Shown here: one piece after another, positions 1 through 6,595 of the stretch
Numbering within the stretch: the first letter of the stretch is position 1
Layout: the number at the start of each line of letters is the position of its first letter
From: Bacillota bacterium
Lineage (GTDB): Bacteria > Bacillota > Clostridia > Christensenellales > UMGS416
Length of the DNA stretch: 64,000 bases
Direction: 5' to 3'
NCBI GenBank assembly: GCA_023398815.1
Contig: JAEWRW010000028.1
Coordinates: 1 to 64,000, forward strand
Translations under genes and position numbers: made by a program
The notes under the pieces: generated by a model
Database searches by the model: none
What the model saw: only the letters and a program-made list of their open reading frames with translations
Told to the model about the DNA's origin: nothing

Positions 1-2
1 GG

Positions 3-341
3 TATGGAAGCCTTGGTCTGGGCGCACATGACTGGTTCGGCGTGTACTGCGCGGACTGTGACACGAGCACGCGGGAGCACCAGACCGAAGCCGAAGCCAT
101 CGCCGCCTGGAACCGCCGCGCGAGCGGGTGGGTCAAGTGCAGCGAGAGGTTGCCGGAGGAGCCATATGGCTGCTTGCTCATGGTGGACGAAGACGATTAC
201 TTCGGAGGTGTTCACAACGTGTTGTTGCCTTATTTCGCAGGGTATGACGGAGACGGATGGAACGATGGCGACGGCGAAAGAGTGCCGTTTGAGGTCACCC
301 ACTGGATGCCGCTGCCAGAGCCGCCGGAGGTGGACGAATGA
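3..341 (+). CDS. Lar-type zinc ribbon / DUF551 phage protein (5' end missing)
   Basis: The gene is already open at the window edge, so the N-terminus is not seen. The visible part starts with a CADC cysteine pair and a Glu/Ala-rich helix ending in AAWNRRA, the C-terminal half of the Lar (restriction alleviation) zinc-ribbon family; the CPFCG half would lie upstream. From base 129 it continues as a DUF551 domain, from WVKCSERLPEE to THWMPLPEPPE. Such fusions are common in the early region of phages of Gram-positive bacteria. Lar proteins of Rac and related prophages ease host type I restriction; whether this one does so is inference. The stop overlaps the next start (ATGA at 338). Confidence 0.75.
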   Translation, partial: YGSLGLGAHDWFGVYCADCDTSTREHQTEAEAIAAWNRRASGWVKCSERLPEEPYGCLLMVDEDDYFGGVHNVLLPYFAGYDGDGWNDGDGERVPFEVTHWMPLPEPPEVDE

Positions 342-583
342 GCGCACTCGACAAGTTGCTGCGGCTTGAGCACCGCAGGCTTGAGGTTTGTAGAGACATT
401 CAAGGCCGCATTATGGTCAACTACGCCGGTGCGTACATCAGCGATCCGCCGATGCTTGTCGGAGTGTGTGGCAGGGGCGCAACCTTCGACGCCGCATGTG
501 AGGATTACCTCCGTCAAATCAGCGGCAAGCGCCTAGTGTTTGGAGCAAACACAGACCACAGAACCGAGGTGATTGTGCTGTGA
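338..583 (+). CDS. Hypothetical phage early protein, 81 aa
   Basis: I do not recognise the family. The start ATG overlaps the stop of the preceding gene (ATGA), so translation is probably coupled. The protein opens with a charged helix (MSALDKLLRLEHRRLEV) and has a middle part rich in Ala, Gly and Asp; there is no signal peptide, membrane segment or cysteine motif. The first five residues, MSALD, and the 14 bases that encode them recur at the start of the next gene, which suggests local duplication of a start region. The position between a Lar-like gene and recombination genes argues for an early accessory role; nothing more can be said. Confidence 0.55.
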   Translation: MSALDKLLRLEHRRLEVCRDIQGRIMVNYAGAYISDPPMLVGVCGRGATFDAACEDYLRQISGKRLVFGANTDHRTEVIVL

Positions 584-798
584 GCGCACTCGACCGCAAG
601 CGCGAACTTGAAGCCAAGATTTGCCGGCTGCAAGACGCGATTACCGGCCTTGAAAACGAGATGGAAGAGGCTCAAAGCGAACTGGATGACGTGGAGGACG
701 AGGCGTACCAGGAGGAGCTCGCAGAGTTTGAGCGCGAACGCGCCTGGGAGGATTGGCGCTACGAACACGACCGTTACGACTTCGCGGGGCAGAGGTAG
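580..798 (+). CDS. Small coiled-coil phage protein, 72 aa
   Basis: The GTG start at 580 overlaps the previous stop (GTGA), the same coupling as the gene before. Nearly the whole protein is a highly charged alpha helix with heptad-like spacing (ICRLQDAITGLENEMEEAQ) and then a Glu/Arg-rich tail with aromatic residues (WEDWRYEHDRYDF). This is a coiled coil of unknown function, typical of the small genes ahead of phage recombination modules. No enzyme motif is visible. Confidence 0.55.
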   Translation: MSALDRKRELEAKICRLQDAITGLENEMEEAQSELDDVEDEAYQEELAEFERERAWEDWRYEHDRYDFAGQR

Positions 799-801
799 TG
801 A

Positions 802-1404
802 ATGGGAGAGGTGCTGTTTGAGCCGACGACGCACACGTACAGCGTCAATGGCGTGGTGATACCGGAGAGCGTCACGCAGATTTGCGAACGGGTCTACGGC
901 GGAGAGATCGACGACCGGCTCGACGATGTGATGGATGCTGCGGCAGATCGCGGCGTGACGATGCACAAGGTGTTGGAGCTGGCGTTGAGCGGCGAGGACT
1001 ACGACGGCGAGTATCCGTCGATGTACGTCGAATACGTGGACGCCATCGAGCAGTGGCTTGGCGCACACACCATCGTGCCGCTTGCCATCGAGGAGCCAAT
1101 CTACAGCCCTACGTTGGTAGTTGCCGGGACGCCTGACCTGATTTGCATGTTCGACGATGTGCTGACACTGGTTGACTACAAATTCGTGTCGACCATCAAC
1201 AAGCCGAAGGTGCGGGCGCAGCTCACCGGGTACTGCGAGATCCTTAATGAGTGTGGCGTGTTCCCGGAGCAGATGATTGCCGTCCAGTTCTTGGCTGGAA
1301 AGGTAAGGCCGTATCCCGTAGACTTCGGTGGCGACGAGTGGGAGGTGGCTTTGAGGGCCAGAGACATACGCAATAGAAAATACGCAAGGGGGCGCATCGG
1401 TTGA
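802..1404 (+). CDS. RecB-family PD-(D/E)XK nuclease, phage type
   Basis: This 200-residue protein shows the motif order of Cas4/RecB-like phage exonucleases: a histidine at 55 after an acidic helix (DRGVTMH), a glutamate region near 97-98, GTPDL with Asp112, VDYK with Asp125 and Lys127, and a QLTGY helix from residue 140. Asp112, Asp125 and Lys127 would bind metal and cut DNA. It lies one codon after the coiled-coil gene and overlaps the ERF gene by four bases, so nuclease and annealing protein are coupled; such pairs carry out single-strand annealing recombination (established for ERF/RecT-type systems). The C-terminus is short and basic. Function is well supported; substrate polarity cannot be read. 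Confidence 0.82.
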   Translation: MGEVLFEPTTHTYSVNGVVIPESVTQICERVYGGEIDDRLDDVMDAAADRGVTMHKVLELALSGEDYDGEYPSMYVEYVDAIEQWLGAHTIVPLAIEEPIYSPTLVVAGTPDLICMFDDVLTLVDYKFVSTINKPKVRAQLTGYCEILNECGVFPEQMIAVQFLAGKVRPYPVDFGGDEWEVALRARDIRNRKYARGRIG

Positions 1405-2096
1405 GTATCTACGAGAAGCTTTTGAAGATGCAGGAGAGCGTTGACCACTTTGTAAAGGACGGGACGAACGCCAGCGACAAATACGACTATGTGTCGTCCG
1501 ACCAAGTTCTGGCCGTGGTACGTCCGCTGTTGGTGGAGCACAAGCTGTTGCTGATACCGACGATACCTGGCCACGCCCTTCATGAAGGAACAACCAAAAG
1601 CGGTACCACCCGGTTCATGACCGAGCTGGACATACTTTTCATCTGGATTGACTGTGAAAGCGGCGAACGGCTTGAGGTGCCGTACTATTCACAGGGGGTC
1701 GACCTGGCTGGCGAGAAGGGCGTCGGAAAGGCCCTGACCTATGCGGAGAAGTATTTCTTCATGAAGCTGTTCCATGTGCCGACAGGCAAGGACGACCCGG
1801 ACAGCGACGGCAAGACCAAAAGCGGCGAAAAGCCACAGCGCGGCACGCAGGCCGCAAAAGAGACGGCAGAGGCGCAGCGCGTGGCGGTTGGACATATGGT
1901 GGCGTGGTTTGTGTCTACCGGTTCCAGCAGCGAGGAAACCATCGTTCGGTACTACACCAAGAACAATGCCAAGGGCTATGCTGGCGTGGCGTCGGTGGAC
2001 GATATCAGCTCTACGGCCCTGCCTGTGGTGTATAGCAAGATGGCCGCAGAGTACAAGCGCAGAAAAGGCCCTGACTTAGCCGCTTCCGTCGAATAA
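1401..2096 (+). CDS. erf: ERF-family single-strand annealing recombinase
   Basis: Starts at TTG 1401 inside the nuclease stop (TTGA). Residues 1-150 match the ERF superfamily: an N-terminal helix (SIYEKLLKMQESVDHF), KYDYVSSDQVL, and the conserved region around QGVDLAGEKGVGKALTYAEKYF, followed by a low-complexity Lys/Gln/Glu linker from about residue 135. ERF proteins coat single-stranded DNA and anneal complementary strands, as P22 Erf does for circularising phage DNA. Length, 231 residues, is normal. A new ribosome site (GGAGG, 2117-2121) follows for ssb. The gene appears intact even though the prophage is not. Confidence 0.85.
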   Translation: MSIYEKLLKMQESVDHFVKDGTNASDKYDYVSSDQVLAVVRPLLVEHKLLLIPTIPGHALHEGTTKSGTTRFMTELDILFIWIDCESGERLEVPYYSQGVDLAGEKGVGKALTYAEKYFFMKLFHVPTGKDDPDSDGKTKSGEKPQRGTQAAKETAEAQRVAVGHMVAWFVSTGSSSEETIVRYYTKNNAKGYAGVASVDDISSTALPVVYSKMAAEYKRRKGPDLAASVE

Positions 2097-2131
2097 ACCA
2101 CCAAAGAAATACACGCGGAGGATGTAACTAT

Positions 2132-2548
2132 ATGGTTGTTGACTACAAAAACGGTAGCGTACAGCTTGTCTGAACTGTGTTTCGCGACGCAGAGGTGAAA
2201 CAGGTTGGCCGCATGGAGATTGCGCAGGCAACCGTTGCCGAGAGCCAAGACAAGGACGCCAGCGGCAACTATCAGACCAACTTTGAGCGCATCACAGGCA
2301 AGTTTGCGACGCTGAAGATGGTGCGCGGCTTGCATAAGGACGACATTGTGAAAGTGTACGGCCACCGCACAAGCCGGACGTATAACGACCGCGAAGGCGT
2401 TCCAAAGACAGTGACCGAGATCGAAGCCCAGTGGGTTGAGGTCTGGGGCCAGCACGGCGCAAGCGACGCGCAGCTGCCCGACGGGTTCAGGCCTGCGGCG
2501 CACGACATGGCCGAAGCGCCGGAAGACGACGGCGACATGCCGTTCTAA
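2132..2548 (+). pseudogene. ssb: Single-strand DNA-binding protein gene with in-frame TGA
   Basis: A good ribosome site (GGAGG at 2117-2121) precedes ATG 2132, which opens MVVDYKNGSVQLV and then meets TGA at 2171-2173. The same frame continues without another stop to 2548 and encodes the rest of an OB-fold SSB: FRDAEVKQVG, a strand with ASGNYQTNFERI, VYGHRTSRTYNDREG, and the acidic tail ending DDGDMPF, the usual SSB partner-binding tip. The stop falls in the first beta strand, where homologues have a residue. GTG 2177 could restart translation but has no ribosome site and would lose that strand. TGA ends many intact genes here, so recoding is unlikely; decay is the simplest reading. Confidence 0.7.
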
Positions 2549-2569
2549 AGATAGCGTGGTGGAGGGTTA

Positions 2570-3355
2570 ATGTGGATTGAGGTGCACGACACGCTCCCCG
2601 ACCACCAGAAGGTTGCCTGCGTTTCCGACGCTTTAGGTGTTTCGGAAACGCAGGTAATCGGGATGTTGGTTTGCATATGGACGTGGGCGCTGTCCAATAG
2701 GCCGGAAGGTAAACTTTCGAGCGTTGACAAGCGAATTGTTGAGCGGGCCGCAAGATGGGAAGGAGCGCCGGGTGAGTTGTTTGCGGCCTTGCTCGACGCC
2801 GCATGGATTGATTGCAGCGATGGTGACACATACGGAATTCACGACTGGGGCGACTATGCAGGGCGGTTGATTGAGAAAAGGGCGCAAGCAGTAGCGCGTG
2901 CGCAAAGATCGCGCGAACGTTGCGCGAACGTTGCGCGTAGCGTGCGCGAACGTTGCGCGTGTACCGTACCTAACCTAACCGTACCTAACCAAACCAAAGA
3001 GATACCCCCCTCAGAGAGTTCTAACGAACTCTCTTCCCCCCAGGGGGAGGCGGCGAAGGTTAAAAAGAAGCCGAAGTCACAAGCCACAGAGTCGTTCGCC
3101 ACCTTCTGGAAGGCGTACCCAAAAAAAGTGGCAAAGGCAGAAGCGCTGAAGGCATGGGCGAAGATCGAAGACGTAGACGCCAAGCTCTCCGACATTCTGG
3201 CGGGGCTGGAACGGGCGAAGCGGTCGCAGCAATGGATGAAGGACGGCGGGCAGTTCATCCCGTACCCGGCAACCTGGCTGAACCAGATGCGGTGGGAGGA
3301 CGAATACGGCACAACAGCGCAGCGCTCCTTGCCGCCCGGATACGAACTGAACTAA
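2570..3355 (+). CDS. Phage replication initiator / replisome organiser
   Basis: The 261-residue protein has an N-terminal winged-helix-like region common in replication proteins of phages from Gram-positive bacteria (WIEVHDTLPDHQKVACVSDAL, VIGMLVCIWTWAL, IHDWGDYAGRLIEKR). A low-complexity linker follows, then a C-terminal region (FWKAYPKKVAKAEALKAW, IPYPATWLNQMRWEDE) shared with helicase-loading phage proteins. It would bind the origin and load DnaB, whose gene follows 12 bases later. The linker DNA carries 11-bp tandem repeats (separate entry), as in lambda O where the origin lies inside the initiator gene. Start: ATG 2570 after GGAGG. The split of roles is inferred from family and position. 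Confidence 0.72.
   Translation: MWIEVHDTLPDHQKVACVSDALGVSETQVIGMLVCIWTWALSNRPEGKLSSVDKRIVERAARWEGAPGELFAALLDAAWIDCSDGDTYGIHDWGDYAGRLIEKRAQAVARAQRSRERCANVARSVRERCACTVPNLTVPNQTKEIPPSESSNELSSPQGEAAKVKKKPKSQATESFATFWKAYPKKVAKAEALKAWAKIEDVDAKLSDILAGLERAKRSQQWMKDGGQFIPYPATWLNQMRWEDEYGTTAQRSLPPGYELN
2911..2965 (+). repeat. Iteron-like 11-bp tandem repeats, putative phage origin
   Basis: GCGCGAACGTT occurs at 2911-2921, 2922-2932 and 2944-2954, with the diverged unit GCGCGTAGCGT at 2933-2943 and GCGCGTGTACC at 2955-2965, so five units run at an exact 11-bp step. The period is not a multiple of three, so the repeat is not there for the protein sequence. A second repeat, CGTACCTAACC, occurs twice just downstream (about 2964-2990), and a perfect inverted repeat lies at 3013-3034. 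Repeats inside an initiator gene suggest the prophage replication origin with initiator-binding iterons. Confidence 0.6.
3013..3034. repeat. Perfect 9-bp inverted repeat beside the iterons
   Basis: AGAGAGTTC (3013-3021) and GAACTCTCT (3026-3034) are perfect complements around a TAAC loop. C-tracts flank them on both sides. The repeat lies within the coding sequence of the initiator, about 50 bases past the iterons; it may be part of the origin (extrusion or primase site) or may simply be an mRNA hairpin. Confidence 0.45.
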
Positions 3356-3367
3356 GGAGGTCGAGCG

Positions 3368-3950
3368 TTGAGGTTAAACCCGGAAACAGTCATGGCGGCT
3401 GAAAAATCAGTGCTCGGCGCAATGACGCTAGACCGAAGCGCGGCGAGGATGGCGGTGGCTAGGTTGCGAGAGGAAGACTTCACCGTCGACGCAAACCGCG
3501 AGATGTACAAGGCCGCCAAGCAACTACTCGACAACGGAAAGCCCGTAGACTTTGTCACCTTATCAGATGGAGTGGAGCATAGCGAGGCCGTCCGGCTGAT
3601 CGGCGGAATTGACTACATCATTGAAGTTTGCCACTTTGTGCCGTCGGCGACGAACGCAGAGTATTACATCGACCAGGTTGCAGAGAACGGGCGTGAGGCG
3701 CGGCTCAACGACGCGGTGCCTAAGATTATGCGGAGTATTGAGCCGAGCTATCAGCAACTACACGCGCTGTTGCTGGAAGAACAAGGCCAGGTGCGGCACA
3801 AGGACACGGCGGTAGAAATGGCTGGTGCGGTTGCCGAGTTTCTCGAAAAGCTGGCAGACCCGCCGCAAGGAATTTTGTTTCGAACCGGATTCACAACGCT
3901 GGACAATGCAATCGGAGGGTTGCCGCGCAAAAGCCTGTCGTGCATTAAGG
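3368..3950 (+). pseudogene. dnaB: Replicative helicase DnaB, N-terminal remnant cut by deletion
   Basis: Starts at TTG 3368 behind a strong AAGGAGG (3354-3360). Residues 1-105 are the DnaB N-terminal domain (AAEKSVLGAMTLDRSAARMAV, PVDFVTLSDGVE, VCHFVPSATNAEYYI), followed by the linker helix and the beginning of the ATPase domain (ILFRTGFTTLDNAIGGLPRKSL). In intact helicases the Walker A loop comes next (after GGLPRxSL). Here the homology stops at about base 3945-3950 and the frame runs into unrelated residues ending at 4198. All ATPase motifs are missing, so no helicase can be made. The break point is shared with the next entry. Confidence 0.82.
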
Positions 3951-4799
3951 CGCAGTACCGCGTTGGTAATCTTCAAGCGCAACAGCATATGGCGCGTGAC
4001 TGGAGACACCTACGAAACGTTTGCTTTAAGCCAAGTGGCGGGAGGAATCGGTGCTGTCAACGGCGACTGCGTGGCCGTGTGGAACGATACGTGCTATTTC
4101 TTGCATTACACCGGCGTGTATGCGATTTCCGGCACAAGCGTATCTGCAATCAAAACCGAAGAGATAGCAGGGCTGCTGCCGCCTCCGGTAGAAATTAACG
4201 CCGCCAAGATGTTTTGTTTTGACGGCACGCTGGTTGTCTATTCAATCAACTCTACGTATGGCGGTTCGTTGGGGGTATATTACCATGACGTTTCAAGCGT
4301 TGTTGTGAACACCCAAAATGGAAAGGTGTCAAAAGGTGGCGTTTATAGATACACCGCCGTGATGTCTGGTGGTAGATTTACGGCTTGCGCGATCCCAATA
4401 GAACAAAGAGCCGGGAAAGTCACGGACGGAACGCCGTCGTTCGTGTTTTCGGCAGGTACCGGCCAATATAAAGTGGTTGACCCGGCAACTGCGCCAGGCA
4501 TGGCAAATGAGCTGCGCTACACCCTGCCGCTCACCGACTGCGGCGTTGCAAGCAAGCGCAAGCGGATGAAAACCGTGACGCTGACCGGCTACGGCGGCGA
4601 CGTACAGATCGTGCCGCTGACCGACGCTGGAGAGGGGGCGCCCATCACCGTGACGCTTCCGACCACCAATGGCGTAGTGAAGCAGCGTGTGATTGCGCAG
4701 GGCAAGCAAATCGGCCTGCGGATTCAGAGCGTGCCGGAGAGCACCAACCAGTTTGTCATCAGCGACGTGGAAATCGAGTACAAGGTGGGTGGTAACTGA
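3951..4799 (+). pseudogene. Virion/tail protein, C-terminal remnant
   Basis: In frame 3, recognisable phage structural sequence begins at about 3955 (TALVIFKRNSIWRVTG) and runs to the stop at 4797-4799. It shows beta-propeller-like repeats (VAVWNDTCYFLHYTGVYAIS, MFCFDGTLVVYSINSTYGG) and a C-terminal beta-rich part ending FVISDVEIEYKVGG. It resembles the end of tail-hub or DNA-stabilisation proteins that pierce or close podovirus tails; the exact family is uncertain. There is no start codon or ribosome site of its own: the upstream part of the frame is only the out-of-frame dnaB remnant. The stop overlaps the next ATG (TGATG at 4797), so the original operon order downstream is kept. Confidence 0.68.
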
Positions 4800-5950
4800 T
4801 GCCGTTGACACAGATCAAGGGGGATGAGTGGAACAAGCCCACGACTGCCACAACTGTATCTAACATGTTCCGCGAAGTGTACCAGCGCATCACGAAAACC
4901 GAAGCGGCACAAAACAGCCGGTTCGCCATCATCAACGCAAAGTACCCGCCGAAGGGGTTCAAGGCGATGGTTGGCAACCTCGGCGACGACGACGCACCGG
5001 CGTTGCAGGCAATGATTGACGCACTGGACGTGGGCGGCACAATCTTCCTGCCTGCTGGCACATACCGGCTGCTGTCGCCCATCGTGCTGCCATACCAAAC
5101 GACGAACACGGTGGTTGGGCTAAACATCATCGGGTGCGGGCCGAAGTCAACCATCCTCTATGCGGACAACACGACGGGCGGAATCATTGCGAAGGGTACC
5201 AGCACGGCGACGTGCAACTTCATGTTCCGCGACCTGTCTATCTGCTGCCTACACCCAACAACGAACACCGACGCAATCGGCGTCGACATGGAATACAGCA
5301 ACGACTATAACCTGTTTGACAACGTGCGGCTGGAAGCGTTTGCAACGGCAATCCGCATGGCGAATACGCGAAACACCAAGATTTTGAACTGCGTCATTTA
5401 CGGCTCTACCGTGGCTGGCGTGAAGATCATGTCAACCGCAAACAGCGCCATGATTACCAACAGCAGCATTCGTTCCAACTACGACAACATCAACATCGAG
5501 GGCGGAACCGGACACGCTATCCTTGGATGCGACATTTCCATGGCGACGCACTGCAACCTGTACGCAACCAACGCGATCGGGCTAACGATAAACGCCAAAG
5601 CTGACGCCAACAACGTGACGCTGGCAAGCGTCTACCTCGACACTTGCCAAAACGTGTCAATCATCAACCTTACGATGGCGTATCTTGCGCTGAATGCCGT
5701 TGCGGTGCACCTATATGCGTGTAGACAGGTATCCATTTCGCAAATGCGCACCTATGAGAGCTCTACTGGCGGATACCTAAGCGGCACAACCGGTCTGATA
5801 ATCGACACGTGTTTTTGCGTTACGGTTGAGGCATCGCGCTTTATCCGCATGGAGACGGGCATTTACATCAACCAACTGTACGGCGGCAGAATCAGCGCCG
5901 TTGAGTTTGCTGGGTGCTACCAAAACTTCAACGTAAGGAATACGGCATGA
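4799..5950 (+). CDS. Tail spike with pectate-lyase-type beta helix
   Basis: This 383-residue protein has an N-terminal helical stretch (residues 1-50) that probably attaches to the virion, then a motif typical of pectate-lyase-3 tail spikes: NLGDDDAPALQAMIDAL, GGTIFLPAGTYRL and IIGCGPKSTILYAD. Many short repeats rich in Asn, Thr and Val follow (for example ITNSSIRSNYDNINIEGG), the coils of a right-handed beta helix. Such spikes bind and often cut surface polysaccharide. No catalytic residues can be fixed from sequence alone. The start overlaps the preceding stop; the stop overlaps the endolysin start. The C-terminus ends abruptly after AGCYQNFNVRNTA, possibly because of a second deletion at 5940-5950. 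Confidence 0.72.
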   Translation: MPLTQIKGDEWNKPTTATTVSNMFREVYQRITKTEAAQNSRFAIINAKYPPKGFKAMVGNLGDDDAPALQAMIDALDVGGTIFLPAGTYRLLSPIVLPYQTTNTVVGLNIIGCGPKSTILYADNTTGGIIAKGTSTATCNFMFRDLSICCLHPTTNTDAIGVDMEYSNDYNLFDNVRLEAFATAIRMANTRNTKILNCVIYGSTVAGVKIMSTANSAMITNSSIRSNYDNINIEGGTGHAILGCDISMATHCNLYATNAIGLTINAKADANNVTLASVYLDTCQNVSIINLTMAYLALNAVAVHLYACRQVSISQMRTYESSTGGYLSGTTGLIIDTCFCVTVEASRFIRMETGIYINQLYGGRISAVEFAGCYQNFNVRNTA

Positions 5951-6219
5951 GCGTGCGCTCTGGCTACCGGTGCACGACGTGGAACAAGAAGGTTGGCGGC
6001 GCCGCTGGAAGCCAGCACAAGTACGCCAAAGCCGCTGACATTTCGATTGCCTGCTGCACCCCGTACCAGCTCGGCCTCATCTGCGACGAGCTGACCCCCA
6101 ACGGCGGCGTCGGTCTCGGCGGCACCAGCATCGTCCACGTTGATGTGCGCGGCAAGAAGTCGCGCTGGTGGTACACACACAAATCGTGGAGCGCCTGGAA
6201 GAAGGCCTTCGACAAATAA
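5947..6219 (+). CDS. Phage endolysin, M15-type peptidase, probably N-terminally truncated
   Basis: The 90 residues from ATG 5947 match the catalytic core of M15A peptidases (D-Ala-D-Ala or L-Ala-D-Glu peptidases in phage lysins): SGYRCTTWNKKVGG, the zinc motif SQHKYAKAAD (His and Asp ligands) and IVHVDVRGKKSRWW (second His). Homologues have a further 30-50 residues before SGYR, including a peptidoglycan-binding helix, which are absent here. The ATG lies in the stop of the tail spike (ATGA) and the frame is open slightly further upstream (to 5914) without M15 similarity. The zinc site is complete, but a shortened, inactive product is likely. A terminator follows at 6255. Confidence 0.7.
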   Translation: MSVRSGYRCTTWNKKVGGAAGSQHKYAKAADISIACCTPYQLGLICDELTPNGGVGLGGTSIVHVDVRGKKSRWWYTHKSWSAWKKAFDK

Positions 6220-6254
6220 CCAACCCCTGCGGCCCCGCCTCCTGGCCGCGTTTC

Positions 6255-6288
6255 GCCCCTCTGCCGAAAGGTGGAGGGGCTTTTGTTA
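6255..6288 (+). terminator. Rho-independent terminator after the prophage lysis gene
   Basis: GCCCCTC (6255-6261) pairs with GAGGGGC (6274-6280), with a GAAA-containing loop, and is followed by TTTTGTT. It ends the plus-strand prophage operon 36 bases after the endolysin stop. Confidence 0.8.
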
Positions 6289-6319
6289 TTCAAGAGGCGT
6301 CGGAGTAAATGTCGGAGTA
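6288..6319. repeat. Degenerate attachment-like repeat and short direct repeats
   Basis: ATTCAAGAGGCGTCGG (6288-6303) matches the attachment-site sequence ATTCAAGAGGCCGTCGG (6436-6452) except for one missing C. GTCGGAGTA then occurs twice, at 6299-6307 and 6311-6319, 12 bases apart. This could be integrase arm sites, a relic of a second integration, or chance. The rest of the stretch to 6428 is AT-rich with no gene. Confidence 0.4.
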
Positions 6320-6428
6320 GAACCGGCAAAGATTTTTCGCCAAGGCATAGTTATTAATTTTCTCTCCAAAAAGCGCGGAATATATGCATTTTATACTGCA
6401 TAATACTATAAATAGGCACTTGCACACA

Positions 6429-6475
6429 GAATGGCATTCAAGAGGCCGTCGGTTCGAATCCGACTATCTCCACCA
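6429..6475 (+). repeat. Prophage attachment site: 3' half of tRNA-Ala(GGC)
   Basis: The 47 bases read as a tRNA from the anticodon loop to CCA: loop ATGGCAT (anticodon GGC, preceded by the invariant T), anticodon-stem strand TCAAG, variable loop AGGCC, T-arm GTCGG-TTCGAAT-CCGAC, acceptor strand TATCTCC, discriminator A and CCA at 6473-6475. The acceptor would pair with GGGGATA, giving the G3-U70 pair that marks alanine tRNAs. Bases before 6429 do not pair with the anticodon stem, so only the duplicated core is here. The whole tRNA should be rebuilt at the other prophage end. Confidence 0.85.
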
Positions 6476-6478
6476 GAC

Positions 6479-6509
6479 CCACGGAATCATTCGGTTCCGT
6501 GGTTTTTTT
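6479..6509 (+). terminator. Terminator of the original tRNA-Ala gene
   Basis: CCACGGAA (6479-6486) pairs with TTCCGTGG (6495-6502), followed by seven T. It stands directly behind the tRNA 3' fragment and was probably the native tRNA terminator, left in place when the phage inserted. Confidence 0.85.
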
Positions 6510-6595
6510 CATCCTCGGAGAACGGATGATACTGCGAGAATTTGAATGACGGCAACAGCATTCGAAGAGCAGTGGAAATGAAAGCGTGATGTAAT

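Larger units (their letters stand above)
1..6475 (+). mobile_element. Right-hand part of a decayed, tRNA-integrated prophage
   Basis: All genes up to 6219 run on the plus strand in the usual temperate-phage order: early accessory genes, recombination (RecB-like nuclease, ERF, SSB), replication (initiator, DnaB), virion proteins, lysis. The segment ends at 6475 in the 3' part of a tRNA-Ala gene, a classic attachment site. No terminase, portal, capsid, tail tape measure or holin is present: the dnaB gene runs straight into the end of a virion gene, so the structural block has been deleted. With a nonsense codon in ssb and a shortened endolysin the element cannot make particles. The left end, with the presumed integrase and repressor, lies outside the window. 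Confidence 0.88.

Noticed and set aside
2132..2176. Recoded TGA (alternative genetic code) in the prophage
   Set aside because: TGA ends many intact genes in the window, including prophage genes (for example 1402-1404 and 4797-4799), so a general reassignment does not fit.
3951..4198. Continuation of DnaB as a real C-terminus
   Set aside because: Residues after the junction (rich in Arg and Cys) have no helicase motifs, while another frame of the same DNA encodes clear virion sequence.
6429..6475. Complete tRNA or tmRNA gene
   Set aside because: The 5' part is missing: bases before 6429 cannot pair with the anticodon, D-arm or acceptor strands. The anticodon-loop register identifies a tRNA-Ala fragment rather than tmRNA.
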